Positions 36,160 through 43,825 of a DNA stretch of 64,000 bases are shown here, one piece after another. Each line of letters begins with the position of its first letter. Within the stretch, counting starts at the first letter, position 1. The translations under genes and the position numbers were made by a program. The stretch is from Candidatus Gastranaerophilales bacterium (lineage in GTDB: Bacteria > Cyanobacteriota > Vampirovibrionia > Gastranaerophilales > Gastranaerophilaceae): contig CALVCQ010000003.1 of the NCBI GenBank assembly GCA_944326115.1, positions 1 through 64,000 on the forward strand, in the 5' to 3' direction. The notes beneath the pieces are model-generated. The model searched no databases and had not been told where the DNA came from. It saw only the letters and a list, made by a program, of their open reading frames with translations.

Positions 36160-36202
36160 AATAAAAAAGAGCTGAGTTGTTTCAGACTCAGCTCTTTTTA
36201 TT
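36160..36202 (-). terminator. Rho-independent terminator downstream of the 36219 gene
   Basis: A 17-bp near-perfect inverted repeat (AATAAAAAAGAGCTGAGT against ACTCAGCTCTTTTTATT) with an 8-base loop is followed on the minus strand by a T-run. It ends the 36219-37250 transcript. Confidence 0.9.
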
Positions 36203-36218
36203 AATGGATTTTGAATTA

Positions 36219-37250
36219 TTATGCTGCCTGTGCAGGAGCTGCTTGCTCAGTGCCTATTGTTTCAAGTTTTGCAAGTCCTTCTTCCGCTACTTTTCTAACA
36301 TTTTCGTCAGCATCCTGTTTTGATAACTCAAAGATTTCTTTCATAACCGGTTTATATTCCGGTCTTGCGTTGAATGCAAGTGCCGCTAAACCGCTTGCTC
36401 TCAGCATCGGATTCGGATTGTCTTTGATAGTAAGAACAATCTGTTCCATACCGGGTAAATCTTTTATATCAGGTGTTACATTGTTGGTTTTTTTGAATTC
36501 ATCAATTAATTGATTTTGAAGAATAGCTGTTGTAAACAATGCATACTGTTTGTTTCTTTCAGCCATTTCAAGAGGAGTTATTTTATTTGCCTCTGCAAGC
36601 TCAGCTTCTGTAAGCTGTTTACCTTCCAGGAATTGCTGCCTTAATGTTTTCTGTTGTTCAGTAGGAGCTTCCAAAGTGCTGCTGTCTTTACCGATTACTC
36701 CGAGTAAAGCTTCCATTAAATCAGTGTCAAGCAATTCCGGAGCAGGTCTTGTTTGAGCAATGTCAGCTACTTCTTCGATAGCTTTACCTACATCTGCAAG
36801 GTCATCTGATTTTATTCTCTGAGTAAAAGCAGGAACATTTACTGCTGCAGTAGCCGGCTGCTGTTGAACAGGCTGTTCAGGTACTGTCTGTGCAGCCTGA
36901 GTAGTTTGTGCCTGCGTCTGTTCTGGAATTACAGACGGCGGAACCTGATTAACTGTTTGTTGATTTACTACCTGTGGAGCAGGAGGCGCAACCTGTGGAA
37001 CGGATTGAGGAGCAGGTGCTTGAACTGGCGGGTAGTAAGCAGGAGCTTGTTGTGCAGTAGCCTGCGGATAATTGTATACAGGAGCCTGCGGATAATTATA
37101 AACGGATGATGGTTGTTGTGCGCCGGGAGCATTTACCTTCGGATCAATGATATTGATTTTAATTGCATTGTATTCCGGTGCCGGCTGCTGATAATATGGC
37201 TGCTGTACAGGAGCAGTATATCCATAATTTACAGAAGGTGATTGTATCAT
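36219..37250 (-). CDS. Pro/Gln-rich protein with HEAT-like C-terminus, NAIKINI motif
   Basis: The 343-residue protein has a Tyr/Pro/Gln/Ala-rich, probably disordered N-terminal half (1-140). Near residue 27 is APEYNAIKINIIDPKVNAPG, a motif shared with the 67-residue protein just upstream. The C-terminal half is helical with HEAT/Armadillo-like pairs (NPMLRASGLAALAFNARPEYK and DADENVRKVAEEGLAKLE), suggesting a protein-binding scaffold. ATG 37250 lacks a signal peptide. It is not a family I can name. The motif sharing suggests a common partner for the two proteins. Confidence 0.8.
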   Translation of the reverse strand: MIQSPSVNYGYTAPVQQPYYQQPAPEYNAIKINIIDPKVNAPGAQQPSSVYNYPQAPVYNYPQATAQQAPAYYPPVQAPAPQSVPQVAPPAPQVVNQQTVNQVPPSVIPEQTQAQTTQAAQTVPEQPVQQQPATAAVNVPAFTQRIKSDDLADVGKAIEEVADIAQTRPAPELLDTDLMEALLGVIGKDSSTLEAPTEQQKTLRQQFLEGKQLTEAELAEANKITPLEMAERNKQYALFTTAILQNQLIDEFKKTNNVTPDIKDLPGMEQIVLTIKDNPNPMLRASGLAALAFNARPEYKPVMKEIFELSKQDADENVRKVAEEGLAKLETIGTEQAAPAQAA

Positions 37251-37366
37251 TTTATTCCCCTTATCAATAGTATTTGCAATGTATTAAATATAACTGAATA
37301 TCGAAAATTGCTATTTTTTTTCGTTTCTTTAATATTTATTTACAATCATTTAAACAATGTTGTAAT

Positions 37367-37570
37367 TTATGCCATGTAATTTATATTTTGTTCGCTGTTT
37401 TGTGCCGGCTGCTGCGGTATATTCTGAGCAGGAGCGGTAACATTAGCACCTGTGATGTTGATTTTTATAGCATTAAATTCAGGTGCAGGGAGCATCGGCA
37501 TGCTCTGAGTCTGACTTTGTTGAAATTGCGGTTGCATTTGTTGTACCGGCATTGTAGGTTGTTGTATCAT
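37367..37570 (-). CDS. Short Gln/Pro-rich protein sharing the NAIKINI motif
   Basis: From ATG 37570 this is a 67-residue protein with a textbook GGAGG ribosome binding site six bases ahead, which decides the start over the upstream frame. It is composed of Gln, Pro, Met and Ala, with APEFNAIKINITGANVTAPA in the middle. That closely matches the N-terminus of the neighbouring 36219-37250 protein (both also begin MIQxP). It has no C-terminal domain. It may be a truncated paralog or a freestanding version of the motif. Confidence 0.7.
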   Translation of the reverse strand: MIQQPTMPVQQMQPQFQQSQTQSMPMLPAPEFNAIKINITGANVTAPAQNIPQQPAQNSEQNINYMA

Positions 37571-37742
37571 TTTTCCTCCGTTTATAAATGTAGGTATTTG
37601 ATTATATTTGCTTAATAACTGAATACAAAAAAATTTGTTAGAAAAAACATTATTTATTAACAAAAGTTAACAAATCCTAAAAAACTACTATTCCTCTCCA
37701 CAATACATACAAATCATAACAAATTCAATTATATTCTATAAT

Positions 37743-38093
37743 CTAGTGCCGCTGCCGCAGCTCACCTTTCTATATATTTATACTGTACGTAGAACGGTAC
37801 AAAACTACGAACAAAATAACTTCGTTTCTGACTTATCACCTCTCATAAAATATGACATTTAGTCATATTTATTCTGCAGAGTTTCTATTCGAAACATGCC
37901 GCAGGCTCCTTTCACACAGAGTTTTTGTTGACGTCATTTCACTCTCACAAAACAATTCACAAGATTGTTTTGTCCGGCAGGATTTTATTATGAATTTTTC
38001 CAGGAAAATTTATACACCAAAATTTATCACAAATTATAAATTGCATGCTACAAATAAATAGATAATCATAAAATTGTGCGGAGCGGCAGTAGT
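37743..38093. repeat. 350-bp block with imperfect terminal inverted repeats and internal hairpins
   Basis: The left end, CTAGTGCCGCTGCCGCA (37743-37760), pairs with TGCGGAGCGGCAGTAG (38077-38093): CTA/TAG, TGCCGCT/AGCGGCA and CGCA/TGCG, with a mismatch and a bulge. Inside are two perfect inverted repeats, 37848-37870 (9-bp arms) and 37947-37973 (10-bp arms ACAAAACAAT/ATTGTTTTGT, 7-base loop). The layout fits a miniature inverted-repeat element or a long structured RNA. No direct target duplication is evident. Confidence 0.55.
37848..37870. promoter_or_regulatory. Candidate operator upstream of nadB (23-bp palindrome)
   Basis: AAATATGAC, 5 bases ATTTA, GTCATATTT forms a perfect 9-bp-arm dyad. 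It lies 267 bases before nadB. A window gene encodes an NrtR-like Nudix protein (53421), a family that regulates NAD synthesis, so NrtR binding is a reasonable guess. I do not know that this matches the NrtR consensus in this group, and the distance is larger than usual. Confidence 0.4.
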
Positions 38094-38136
38094 AAAATAA
38101 TTATTTTTATATTAAAATTAAGTGAAGAGGTAAATC

Positions 38137-39771
38137 ATGCCGATGAAACATTCTACATATTCTGCAATTATAGTTGGCAGCGGTATAGCGGGTCTTTATG
38201 CAGCCATAAAACTTTCTGAAATCAAAAAACCGGCAGACGGAATTCTTTTATTAACAAAAACTCAGCTTTCCGAATGCAATTCAAGATATGCGCAGGGAGG
38301 CATAGTAGGTGTATTGCCTGAAAACAAGACAGATTCAGTAAGTTTACATGTCGCTGATACAATCAAAGCCGGCTGTGGTTTATGTGATTTTAATGTAGTT
38401 AAATTTATTTCAGAAAACAGCAAATTTGCCATTAAAGACTTGATGAAATATGGTGTAGAGTTTGATCATAACGATAAAAACCAGCTTAATTTTACTCTGG
38501 AAGGTGCTCACAGTGTTAGACGCATACTTCACGTAGGCGGAGATGCAACAGGATACGGTATAGAAAAAGCTCTTGTTGATAAAATTAAAAATGATCCGCA
38601 AATCTCGGCTAATATTTCAATATATGAACAAAACATGGCTGTTGACTTGCTCGTTGATTCCAAAAATAAATGCAGGGGGGTTATTACATTCAACAACCTG
38701 ACCAGAGAATATGAATCTGTATATGCACCAGTGACGATTCTTGCAACAGGCGGTACAGGACAAATTTTCAAATATACAACAAATCCTTCAGTGACAACGG
38801 GTGACGGCATAGCTATTGCTGAAAGAGCTAATGCAAAAATTAAAGATATGGAATTTATTCAATTTCATCCGACTGCGCTTGCTATAGAAAATAATGATTC
38901 CAGATTTTTGATATCAGAATCAGTCAGAGGTGAAGGTGCAAAACTGGTTAATGACAAAGGCGAATATTTTATGTCAAATTTCCCGCAAAAAGATTTGTCA
39001 CCAAGAGATGTTGTTGCCAGAGAAATATACAGCCAGCTTTCAATGGGAAATAAGGTATATCTGGATACAACAAAGATTGATACAGTAACTTTTAAGCATA
39101 GATTCCCCAATATTTACAAAACGTGTTTAGAAAACGGAATTGATATATCAAAAGATTTTATTCCTGTAGCACCGGCTGCTCATTACTGTATGGGTGGAAT
39201 TAAAACAGAAGTCAACGGTCAAACATCTATTGAAAATTTATTTGCGATAGGAGAAGCAGCATGTACATCATTACACGGTGCTAACAGACTGGCAAGTAAT
39301 TCTCTGTTAGAGTGCGTTGTAACAGCTTATGAGCTTGTTAATACACTTCTAAAACTAGATTTACAACCTTCACAAATTATTGATGAAACTATAATGAATA
39401 CAATAAAAAAATACACTGTTGAGAGTGAACCGGTTGAACAAACTTTTTATAATGCACTTATTACAAAGCTTAAGACTACTATGTGGGATCATGTAGGAAT
39501 TGTGAGAACAGAAGAATCATTACTGAATGCATTATCTAATATTAAAAAAATTGAATCAGACTTTAACTGCAAAGACAAATGCAATAGTTTGAATGAATAT
39601 GAGTTACGCAACATGATAATTGTTGCAAAGTTAATAATTAATGCTTCGCTGAGCAGAAAAGAGTCAATTGGTGCACATTTTAGGGCGGATAATAAAGAAT
39701 TTTCCGCAAAAGATGAAAATAACACATTCTTGCCTGAGGATTTATCAGATGGGTCAAAAATTACTGCATGA
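38137..39771 (+). CDS. nadB: L-aspartate oxidase
   Basis: NadB oxidises L-aspartate to iminoaspartate in de novo NAD synthesis. The 544 residues show the FAD dinucleotide motif AIIVGSGIAGLYAA near the N-terminus, SRYAQGGIVGV, the active-site region EFIQFHPTAL, SESVRGEGAKLVND and GGIKTEVNGQTSIENLFAIGE with LHGANRLASNSLLE. The C-terminal helical domain is present. It leads a coupled operon with nadC and the two ETF genes. NadA is not in this window. Confidence 0.96.
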   Translation: MPMKHSTYSAIIVGSGIAGLYAAIKLSEIKKPADGILLLTKTQLSECNSRYAQGGIVGVLPENKTDSVSLHVADTIKAGCGLCDFNVVKFISENSKFAIKDLMKYGVEFDHNDKNQLNFTLEGAHSVRRILHVGGDATGYGIEKALVDKIKNDPQISANISIYEQNMAVDLLVDSKNKCRGVITFNNLTREYESVYAPVTILATGGTGQIFKYTTNPSVTTGDGIAIAERANAKIKDMEFIQFHPTALAIENNDSRFLISESVRGEGAKLVNDKGEYFMSNFPQKDLSPRDVVAREIYSQLSMGNKVYLDTTKIDTVTFKHRFPNIYKTCLENGIDISKDFIPVAPAAHYCMGGIKTEVNGQTSIENLFAIGEAACTSLHGANRLASNSLLECVVTAYELVNTLLKLDLQPSQIIDETIMNTIKKYTVESEPVEQTFYNALITKLKTTMWDHVGIVRTEESLLNALSNIKKIESDFNCKDKCNSLNEYELRNMIIVAKLIINASLSRKESIGAHFRADNKEFSAKDENNTFLPEDLSDGSKITA

Positions 39772-40594
39772 TTTTCTTATAGAAGAGCATATTAAACATT
39801 CACTAAAAGAAGATATCGGTTTTGGAGATATTACCACTGATTTTCTTTATACGGATGACGACATTATTGAAGCGAATTTAAATACACGCTGCGATGCAGT
39901 AGTGTGCGGCTTAAATATTTTCAAAAAAACTTTCGATATATTGTCAAATGAAGTAAATACAATTTTTAATTGCTGTGATGGCGATATTATTGAAAAGGGA
40001 ACTACAATTGCAACGGTAAAAGGACCTGCAAGAGCAATATTGACAGGTGAGAGAACCGCTTTAAATTATATACAGAGAATGTCCGGAATTGCAACGGAAA
40101 CACGAAAATACCAGAATGCAATTAAGCCTTATAGTGCATTTGTTACAGACACTCGCAAAAATACACCGGGATTTAGAATGTTTGAAAAATATGCAGTAAT
40201 GATTGGCGGGGCAAAGCTGCACAGATTCAATCTCAGTGACTGTGTCATGCTTAAAGACAACCACATTAAACATGCAGGTTCATTAACTTTAGCTGTAAAT
40301 AAAATAAGAGAAAATACATCTCATACTCACAAAATCGAAGTCGAATGCGACACAGTAGAGCAGGTAAAAGAAGCATTAGAAGCGAGATGTGATATCATCA
40401 TGCTTGATAACATGTCTATTAACGATATGAAAAAATGTGTTAATTTGATTAACCATAAGGCTATTGTGGAAGCAAGCGGGAATGTTAAAATTGAAACAAT
40501 AAATGAAATTGCATCGACTGGAGTGGATGTAATTTCTACCAGTGCAATAGTTGCACAGGCTCCTGTATTAGATTTTGGATTGGATATGATTTAA
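39749..40594 (+). CDS. nadC: Nicotinate-nucleotide pyrophosphorylase (quinolinate phosphoribosyltransferase)
   Basis: NadC converts quinolinate and PRPP to nicotinate mononucleotide. From ATG 39749 (281 residues) it has the typical start, then KEDIGFGDITTD. Active-site motifs are ERTALNYIQRMSGIAT, DTRKNTPGFR (usually DTRKTTPGLR), GGAKLHRFNLSD, MLKDNHI and VEASGNV. GAGGA inside nadB is the ribosome binding site; the 39668 start would add unrelated residues. It overlaps nadB by 23 bases and its TAA overlaps the etfB ATG. Confidence 0.96.
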   Translation: MGQKLLHDFLIEEHIKHSLKEDIGFGDITTDFLYTDDDIIEANLNTRCDAVVCGLNIFKKTFDILSNEVNTIFNCCDGDIIEKGTTIATVKGPARAILTGERTALNYIQRMSGIATETRKYQNAIKPYSAFVTDTRKNTPGFRMFEKYAVMIGGAKLHRFNLSDCVMLKDNHIKHAGSLTLAVNKIRENTSHTHKIEVECDTVEQVKEALEARCDIIMLDNMSINDMKKCVNLINHKAIVEASGNVKIETINEIASTGVDVISTSAIVAQAPVLDFGLDMI

Positions 40595-41388
40595 TGACTT
40601 TCTCTATTGTTGTTTGTATAAAACAGGTACCGGATACAAATGATATCAGATGGACAGAAAATAATACTATCCAGCGTGATGGTCTTGATTCAATCATCAA
40701 TCCTTATGATATCGGCGCAATACAATTTGCACTCGATATAAAAAAAATATTGAAAGACACTAAAATATTCGCTGTTACGATGGGTCCTGAGCAAGCAAAA
40801 GATATATTAAAAGAAGCGCTTGCCATGGGCTGCGACTTTGGCTGTTTGTTGTCGGATAAGAAATTTTCAGGTGCTGATACTCTGGCAACAGCCTATACAT
40901 TATCGCAATTTATTAAGACAAAAATTCCGGATTTTAAACTGGTTATTTGCGGACAGCAGGCTGTTGACGGCGATACAGCACAAACACCGTCAAGCATGGC
41001 TGAAAAGTTAGATTTGCCGCAAATAACAAATGTTGTTGCTCTAAAAACAATAACCGATAACAGTTCTGTGTGGATTAGAGAAACTGACAGGCTAAAACAA
41101 GAGATTGAAATTACACATCCGGCTTTAATTGCTTCTTCAAATCCTGATGTAGAGATTATACCGGACATAGCCGGTTATATATCAGCTCAAAATAAAGATA
41201 TTAAAGTTTATGATTCAGCGTCATTTGATTGTGACGTTGAAAGAATAGGTCTAAAAGGTTCCCCAACACAGGTAAAACGAGCTTTTAGATATCTTATATC
41301 ACGTGACAGCAAGCTAATAGATAAGTCTACACCTGAATCTGCTGCAGACTTAATAAAACATGAAATTGAACAAATCAGGAATATATAA
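40594..41388 (+). CDS. etfB: Electron transfer flavoprotein, beta subunit
   Basis: EtfB, with EtfA, moves electrons between flavin dehydrogenases and quinone or ferredoxin pathways. The 264 residues start IVVCIKQVPDTNDIRW and contain DTKIFAVTMGP, ADTLATAYTLSQF, VICGQQAVDGDTAQTPSSMAEKL and TPESAADLI. It overlaps nadC by one base (TAATG) and etfA likewise. No acyl-CoA dehydrogenase or bifurcating partner is nearby, so its electron source is unknown. Its place in a nad operon is unusual. Confidence 0.94.
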   Translation: MTFSIVVCIKQVPDTNDIRWTENNTIQRDGLDSIINPYDIGAIQFALDIKKILKDTKIFAVTMGPEQAKDILKEALAMGCDFGCLLSDKKFSGADTLATAYTLSQFIKTKIPDFKLVICGQQAVDGDTAQTPSSMAEKLDLPQITNVVALKTITDNSSVWIRETDRLKQEIEITHPALIASSNPDVEIIPDIAGYISAQNKDIKVYDSASFDCDVERIGLKGSPTQVKRAFRYLISRDSKLIDKSTPESAADLIKHEIEQIRNI

Positions 41389-42356
41389 TGAACAAAAACA
41401 TTCTGGTATATATTGAAATTACCGATAATAAGATTGAAAATGTAACCGGAGAAATAATTTCTTATTTACATCAAAATTTTAATGACTGCAATATAAATGG
41501 ATTATTGCTTACTGATAATAGTACATATAATTCTGTCAAAAATGATTTAAAAAAACTTAATATAGATAAACTTTATGTTATAAAAAATGATAATTTTAAT
41601 AGGTTTGAAACCTGTATTTTTGCATCACAAATTGCTGATTTCATAGAAAATAATCAAGTTGACATTTTTTTAGCAGGTGCAACTCAAAACGGCAGAGATC
41701 TTGCGCCCAGAGTTGCATCTAAACTTAATATTGGACTTACTGCTGATTGTACAGAATTAAATATCGATGAAAACGCTAAACTGCTTGCAACAAGACCTAC
41801 TTACGGCGGTAAGATGATGGCTGCAATATATTCAAAAACAAGACCTGATTTTGCTACTGTGCGTCCGGGTGCTTTTAAAATCGAGCGCATGCAGACTAAA
41901 GAGACTGAAATAGTTGAAATAAATTCTAATCTGTGTAACTTAAATCAATCAGTAAATATAATAACAACAATGAATAAGGCATTAAATGATAGGTTCGACT
42001 CTGCTGATATAATAATAGCCGGCGGACTCGGTCTTCAGACAAAAGATAATTTCGATTTGATATACAAATTTTCACAACTGATAGATGCCGCACCTGCTGC
42101 ATCCAGAGGAGCAGTTGAACGGGGATGGGCACCAAAATCAATTCAAATAGGACAAACGGGTAAATCCGTATCACCCAAAATTTACATTGCATTTGGTATA
42201 TCAGGAGCAATGCAGCATCTTGTCGGCATAAGCAATTCAAACAAAATAATTGCGGTTAATACTGATATAAATGCTCCGATAATGCAATCCGCCGATATGG
42301 CTGTGATTGCTGATGCAGCAGGTGTATTAAACAGTCTGCTTGACAAATATAGTTAA
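41388..42356 (+). CDS. etfA: Electron transfer flavoprotein, alpha subunit
   Basis: EtfA carries the FAD of the ETF heterodimer. The 322 residues include the N-terminal domain (ILVYIEITDNKI) and the C-terminal FAD-binding signature: ADIIIAGGLGLQTKDNFDLI, PAASRGAVERGWAP, IQIGQTGKSVSPKIYIAFGISGAMQHLVG and NTDINAPIMQSADMAVIADA. All FAD-contacting landmarks look intact. It ends four bases inside the converging LuxR-type regulator gene. Confidence 0.95.
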   Translation: MNKNILVYIEITDNKIENVTGEIISYLHQNFNDCNINGLLLTDNSTYNSVKNDLKKLNIDKLYVIKNDNFNRFETCIFASQIADFIENNQVDIFLAGATQNGRDLAPRVASKLNIGLTADCTELNIDENAKLLATRPTYGGKMMAAIYSKTRPDFATVRPGAFKIERMQTKETEIVEINSNLCNLNQSVNIITTMNKALNDRFDSADIIIAGGLGLQTKDNFDLIYKFSQLIDAAPAASRGAVERGWAPKSIQIGQTGKSVSPKIYIAFGISGAMQHLVGISNSNKIIAVNTDINAPIMQSADMAVIADAAGVLNSLLDKYS

Positions 42357-43015
42357 ACCAGACCTTCTTTGATTGCCTTTACAGCTGCCTGCGTTCGGTC
42401 ATCAACAACAAGTTTTTGTATAATGTTACAAACATGCGCTTTTGCAGTATGTTCACTTATTGTTAACGTATTTGCTATTTCCGCATTTGACTGTCCGTTT
42501 ACAACAAGCTTTAATACTTCGTATTCTCTCTCTGTTAAATTTGCATGCTGCGCTCTAAATGCTGCCCTTGAATTTTGTTTTTGCGGGATAAAACAATTCG
42601 ATTTTTCTCTTACTACAGGCACAATTTTTGGGTCAAGCCATATAGCGCCGTTATTTACAGACTTTATTACCATTATTAACAATTCAGTGTTAATGTCTTT
42701 CAGTGCATAGCCGTAAACACCCGAACTTAGTGAGTCAATAACTTCTTTTTCATCAACATGGGATGTTAGCATCATAATTTTTTGTTCGGGGTTATTGGAG
42801 AGAATCCTTTTTGTTGCCTCTATACCGCTAATGTCAGGTAATCCAATATCCATAAGTACTACATCCGGACTCATAAGCTTTGCTTTCTCTACGGCATCTT
42901 TTCCGCAGCCAGCCTCTGCTATAACTTTTATATCCTGTGTCTCATCAAATAATGAACGCAGTCCGACCCGCAATAGTTTGTGATCTTCAACCATAAGAAT
43001 TGTCACGGATTTCAT
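42353..43015 (-). CDS. NarL/LuxR-family response regulator
   Basis: A two-component regulator of 220 residues. The receiver domain (about 1-125) has the acidic pocket (VEDH), the phosphoacceptor Asp in VVLMDIGLPD and the KD Lys in YALKDI. The HTH-LuxR domain covers about residues 150-215: LTEREYEVLKLVVNGQSNAEIANTLTISEHTAKAHVCNIIQKL. No histidine kinase is adjacent, so it is an orphan in this window. The targets are unknown. Confidence 0.93.
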   Translation of the reverse strand: MKSVTILMVEDHKLLRVGLRSLFDETQDIKVIAEAGCGKDAVEKAKLMSPDVVLMDIGLPDISGIEATKRILSNNPEQKIMMLTSHVDEKEVIDSLSSGVYGYALKDINTELLIMVIKSVNNGAIWLDPKIVPVVREKSNCFIPQKQNSRAAFRAQHANLTEREYEVLKLVVNGQSNAEIANTLTISEHTAKAHVCNIIQKLVVDDRTQAAVKAIKEGLV

Positions 43016-43208
43016 TATGCTCCCTCTCTCTTATATGTCATTTCTAAATAAAATATAATTTAATCGGATTTAATCTTCATCACCGAAAAATGAAATTGAG
43101 TAATATAATTTTTTTATTTAAAAATATAATTCACAAATATTACGATACGATATATAATGATAATATTAAATTTGTTTTAAGTATGTTTTACATGCATATA
43201 AGCAATGT

Positions 43209-43640
43209 CTAAACCTTGCTATAAGCATCAATATAAACCGGGCTGTCTTTAAAGCTGGTCGGGTCAACTACTTCACCGGATTTAAATCTTTCTATATCAT
43301 CGCTTGTGATTTTGCCGTTATTGTCTGTATCGAGCCAAGCAAGGAGCAATTCAGGTGTAACTTTATATTGACCGTCTACAATATTAGATATTGCATAAAA
43401 TATTGCAGCGTCGAAATTACCATTATCATTCACAAATAAACTTGCAATTGCGCCATTGTTATCAAAAGAATTTTTTATTTCTTCAAATGTTATATATCCG
43501 TCATTATCTGAATCCATTTCATCTGATATCATGTCCCGGGTTATTTTTTTCTGTGCACTGACTAAAACTTCATCAGATAAAGCTAGTGAATTCAACTCAT
43601 CAAAGAATGAACCATCGCCGTTTTTATCAAGCTTCGACAG
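43209..43640 (-). CDS. Calmodulin-like EF-hand protein, 5' end uncertain
   Basis: Three clear EF-hand loops are visible: DKNGDGSFFDEL before the TTG at 43595, then DSDNDGYITFEEI and DTDNNGKITSDDIERF, with a degenerate fourth (VNDNGNFDAAI). Four hands in two pairs fit a calmodulin-like protein. The frame is open upstream from TTG 43595 to a TAA at 43656-43658, but no ATG or GTG is found there. CTG 43640 is the earliest codon that might start it. The missing start suggests either an unusual initiation codon or a truncated copy. There is no signal peptide in view. Confidence 0.6.
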   Translation of the reverse strand: MSKLDKNGDGSFFDELNSLALSDEVLVSAQKKITRDMISDEMDSDNDGYITFEEIKNSFDNNGAIASLFVNDNGNFDAAIFYAISNIVDGQYKVTPELLLAWLDTDNNGKITSDDIERFKSGEVVDPTSFKDSPVYIDAYSKV

Positions 43641-43813
43641 ATTCTCTTTATATTTTTATAGTATAATCGGCAATTTTTAATTTTTACTTTAGTTGTTTTT
43701 ATAAATTTTTTACATTGATTTACAAAAGGCAGCAATTAATATTATCAATATGTATCGACATGATATATATTGATAATATTTGTAATAAATAAGCCTTTTA
43801 AAATTGTGCACTT

Positions 43814-43819
43814 TATAAT
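43814..43819 (+). promoter_or_regulatory. -10 box immediately before mnmD
   Basis: TATAAT ends six bases before the mnmD ATG (43826), with no Shine-Dalgarno in between. As with the U32 peptidase gene, this arrangement fits a leaderless transcript. No well-placed -35 is seen. Confidence 0.35.
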
Positions 43820-43825
43820 AAATAT

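Larger units (their letters stand above)
37571..38136. other. 566-bp intergenic region upstream of nadB
   Basis: No convincing gene is seen. From 37571 to 37742 it is AT-rich. From 37743 to 38093 it contains an organised inverted-repeat block, described separately. AAGAGGT ahead of the nadB ATG (38137) is its ribosome binding site. I found no known riboswitch pattern. An open frame at 37852-38061 on the plus strand has no ribosome binding site and looks accidental. Confidence 0.6.

Noticed and set aside
37852-38061. 69-codon plus-strand frame upstream of nadB
   Set aside because: No ribosome binding site; it lies in the hairpin-rich intergenic block and looks accidental.
37743-38093. tmRNA, RNase P RNA or 6S RNA
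   Set aside because: I looked on both strands for tmRNA ends, tag frame and RNase P core motifs and found none; 6S usually is about 180 nt with a central bulge.
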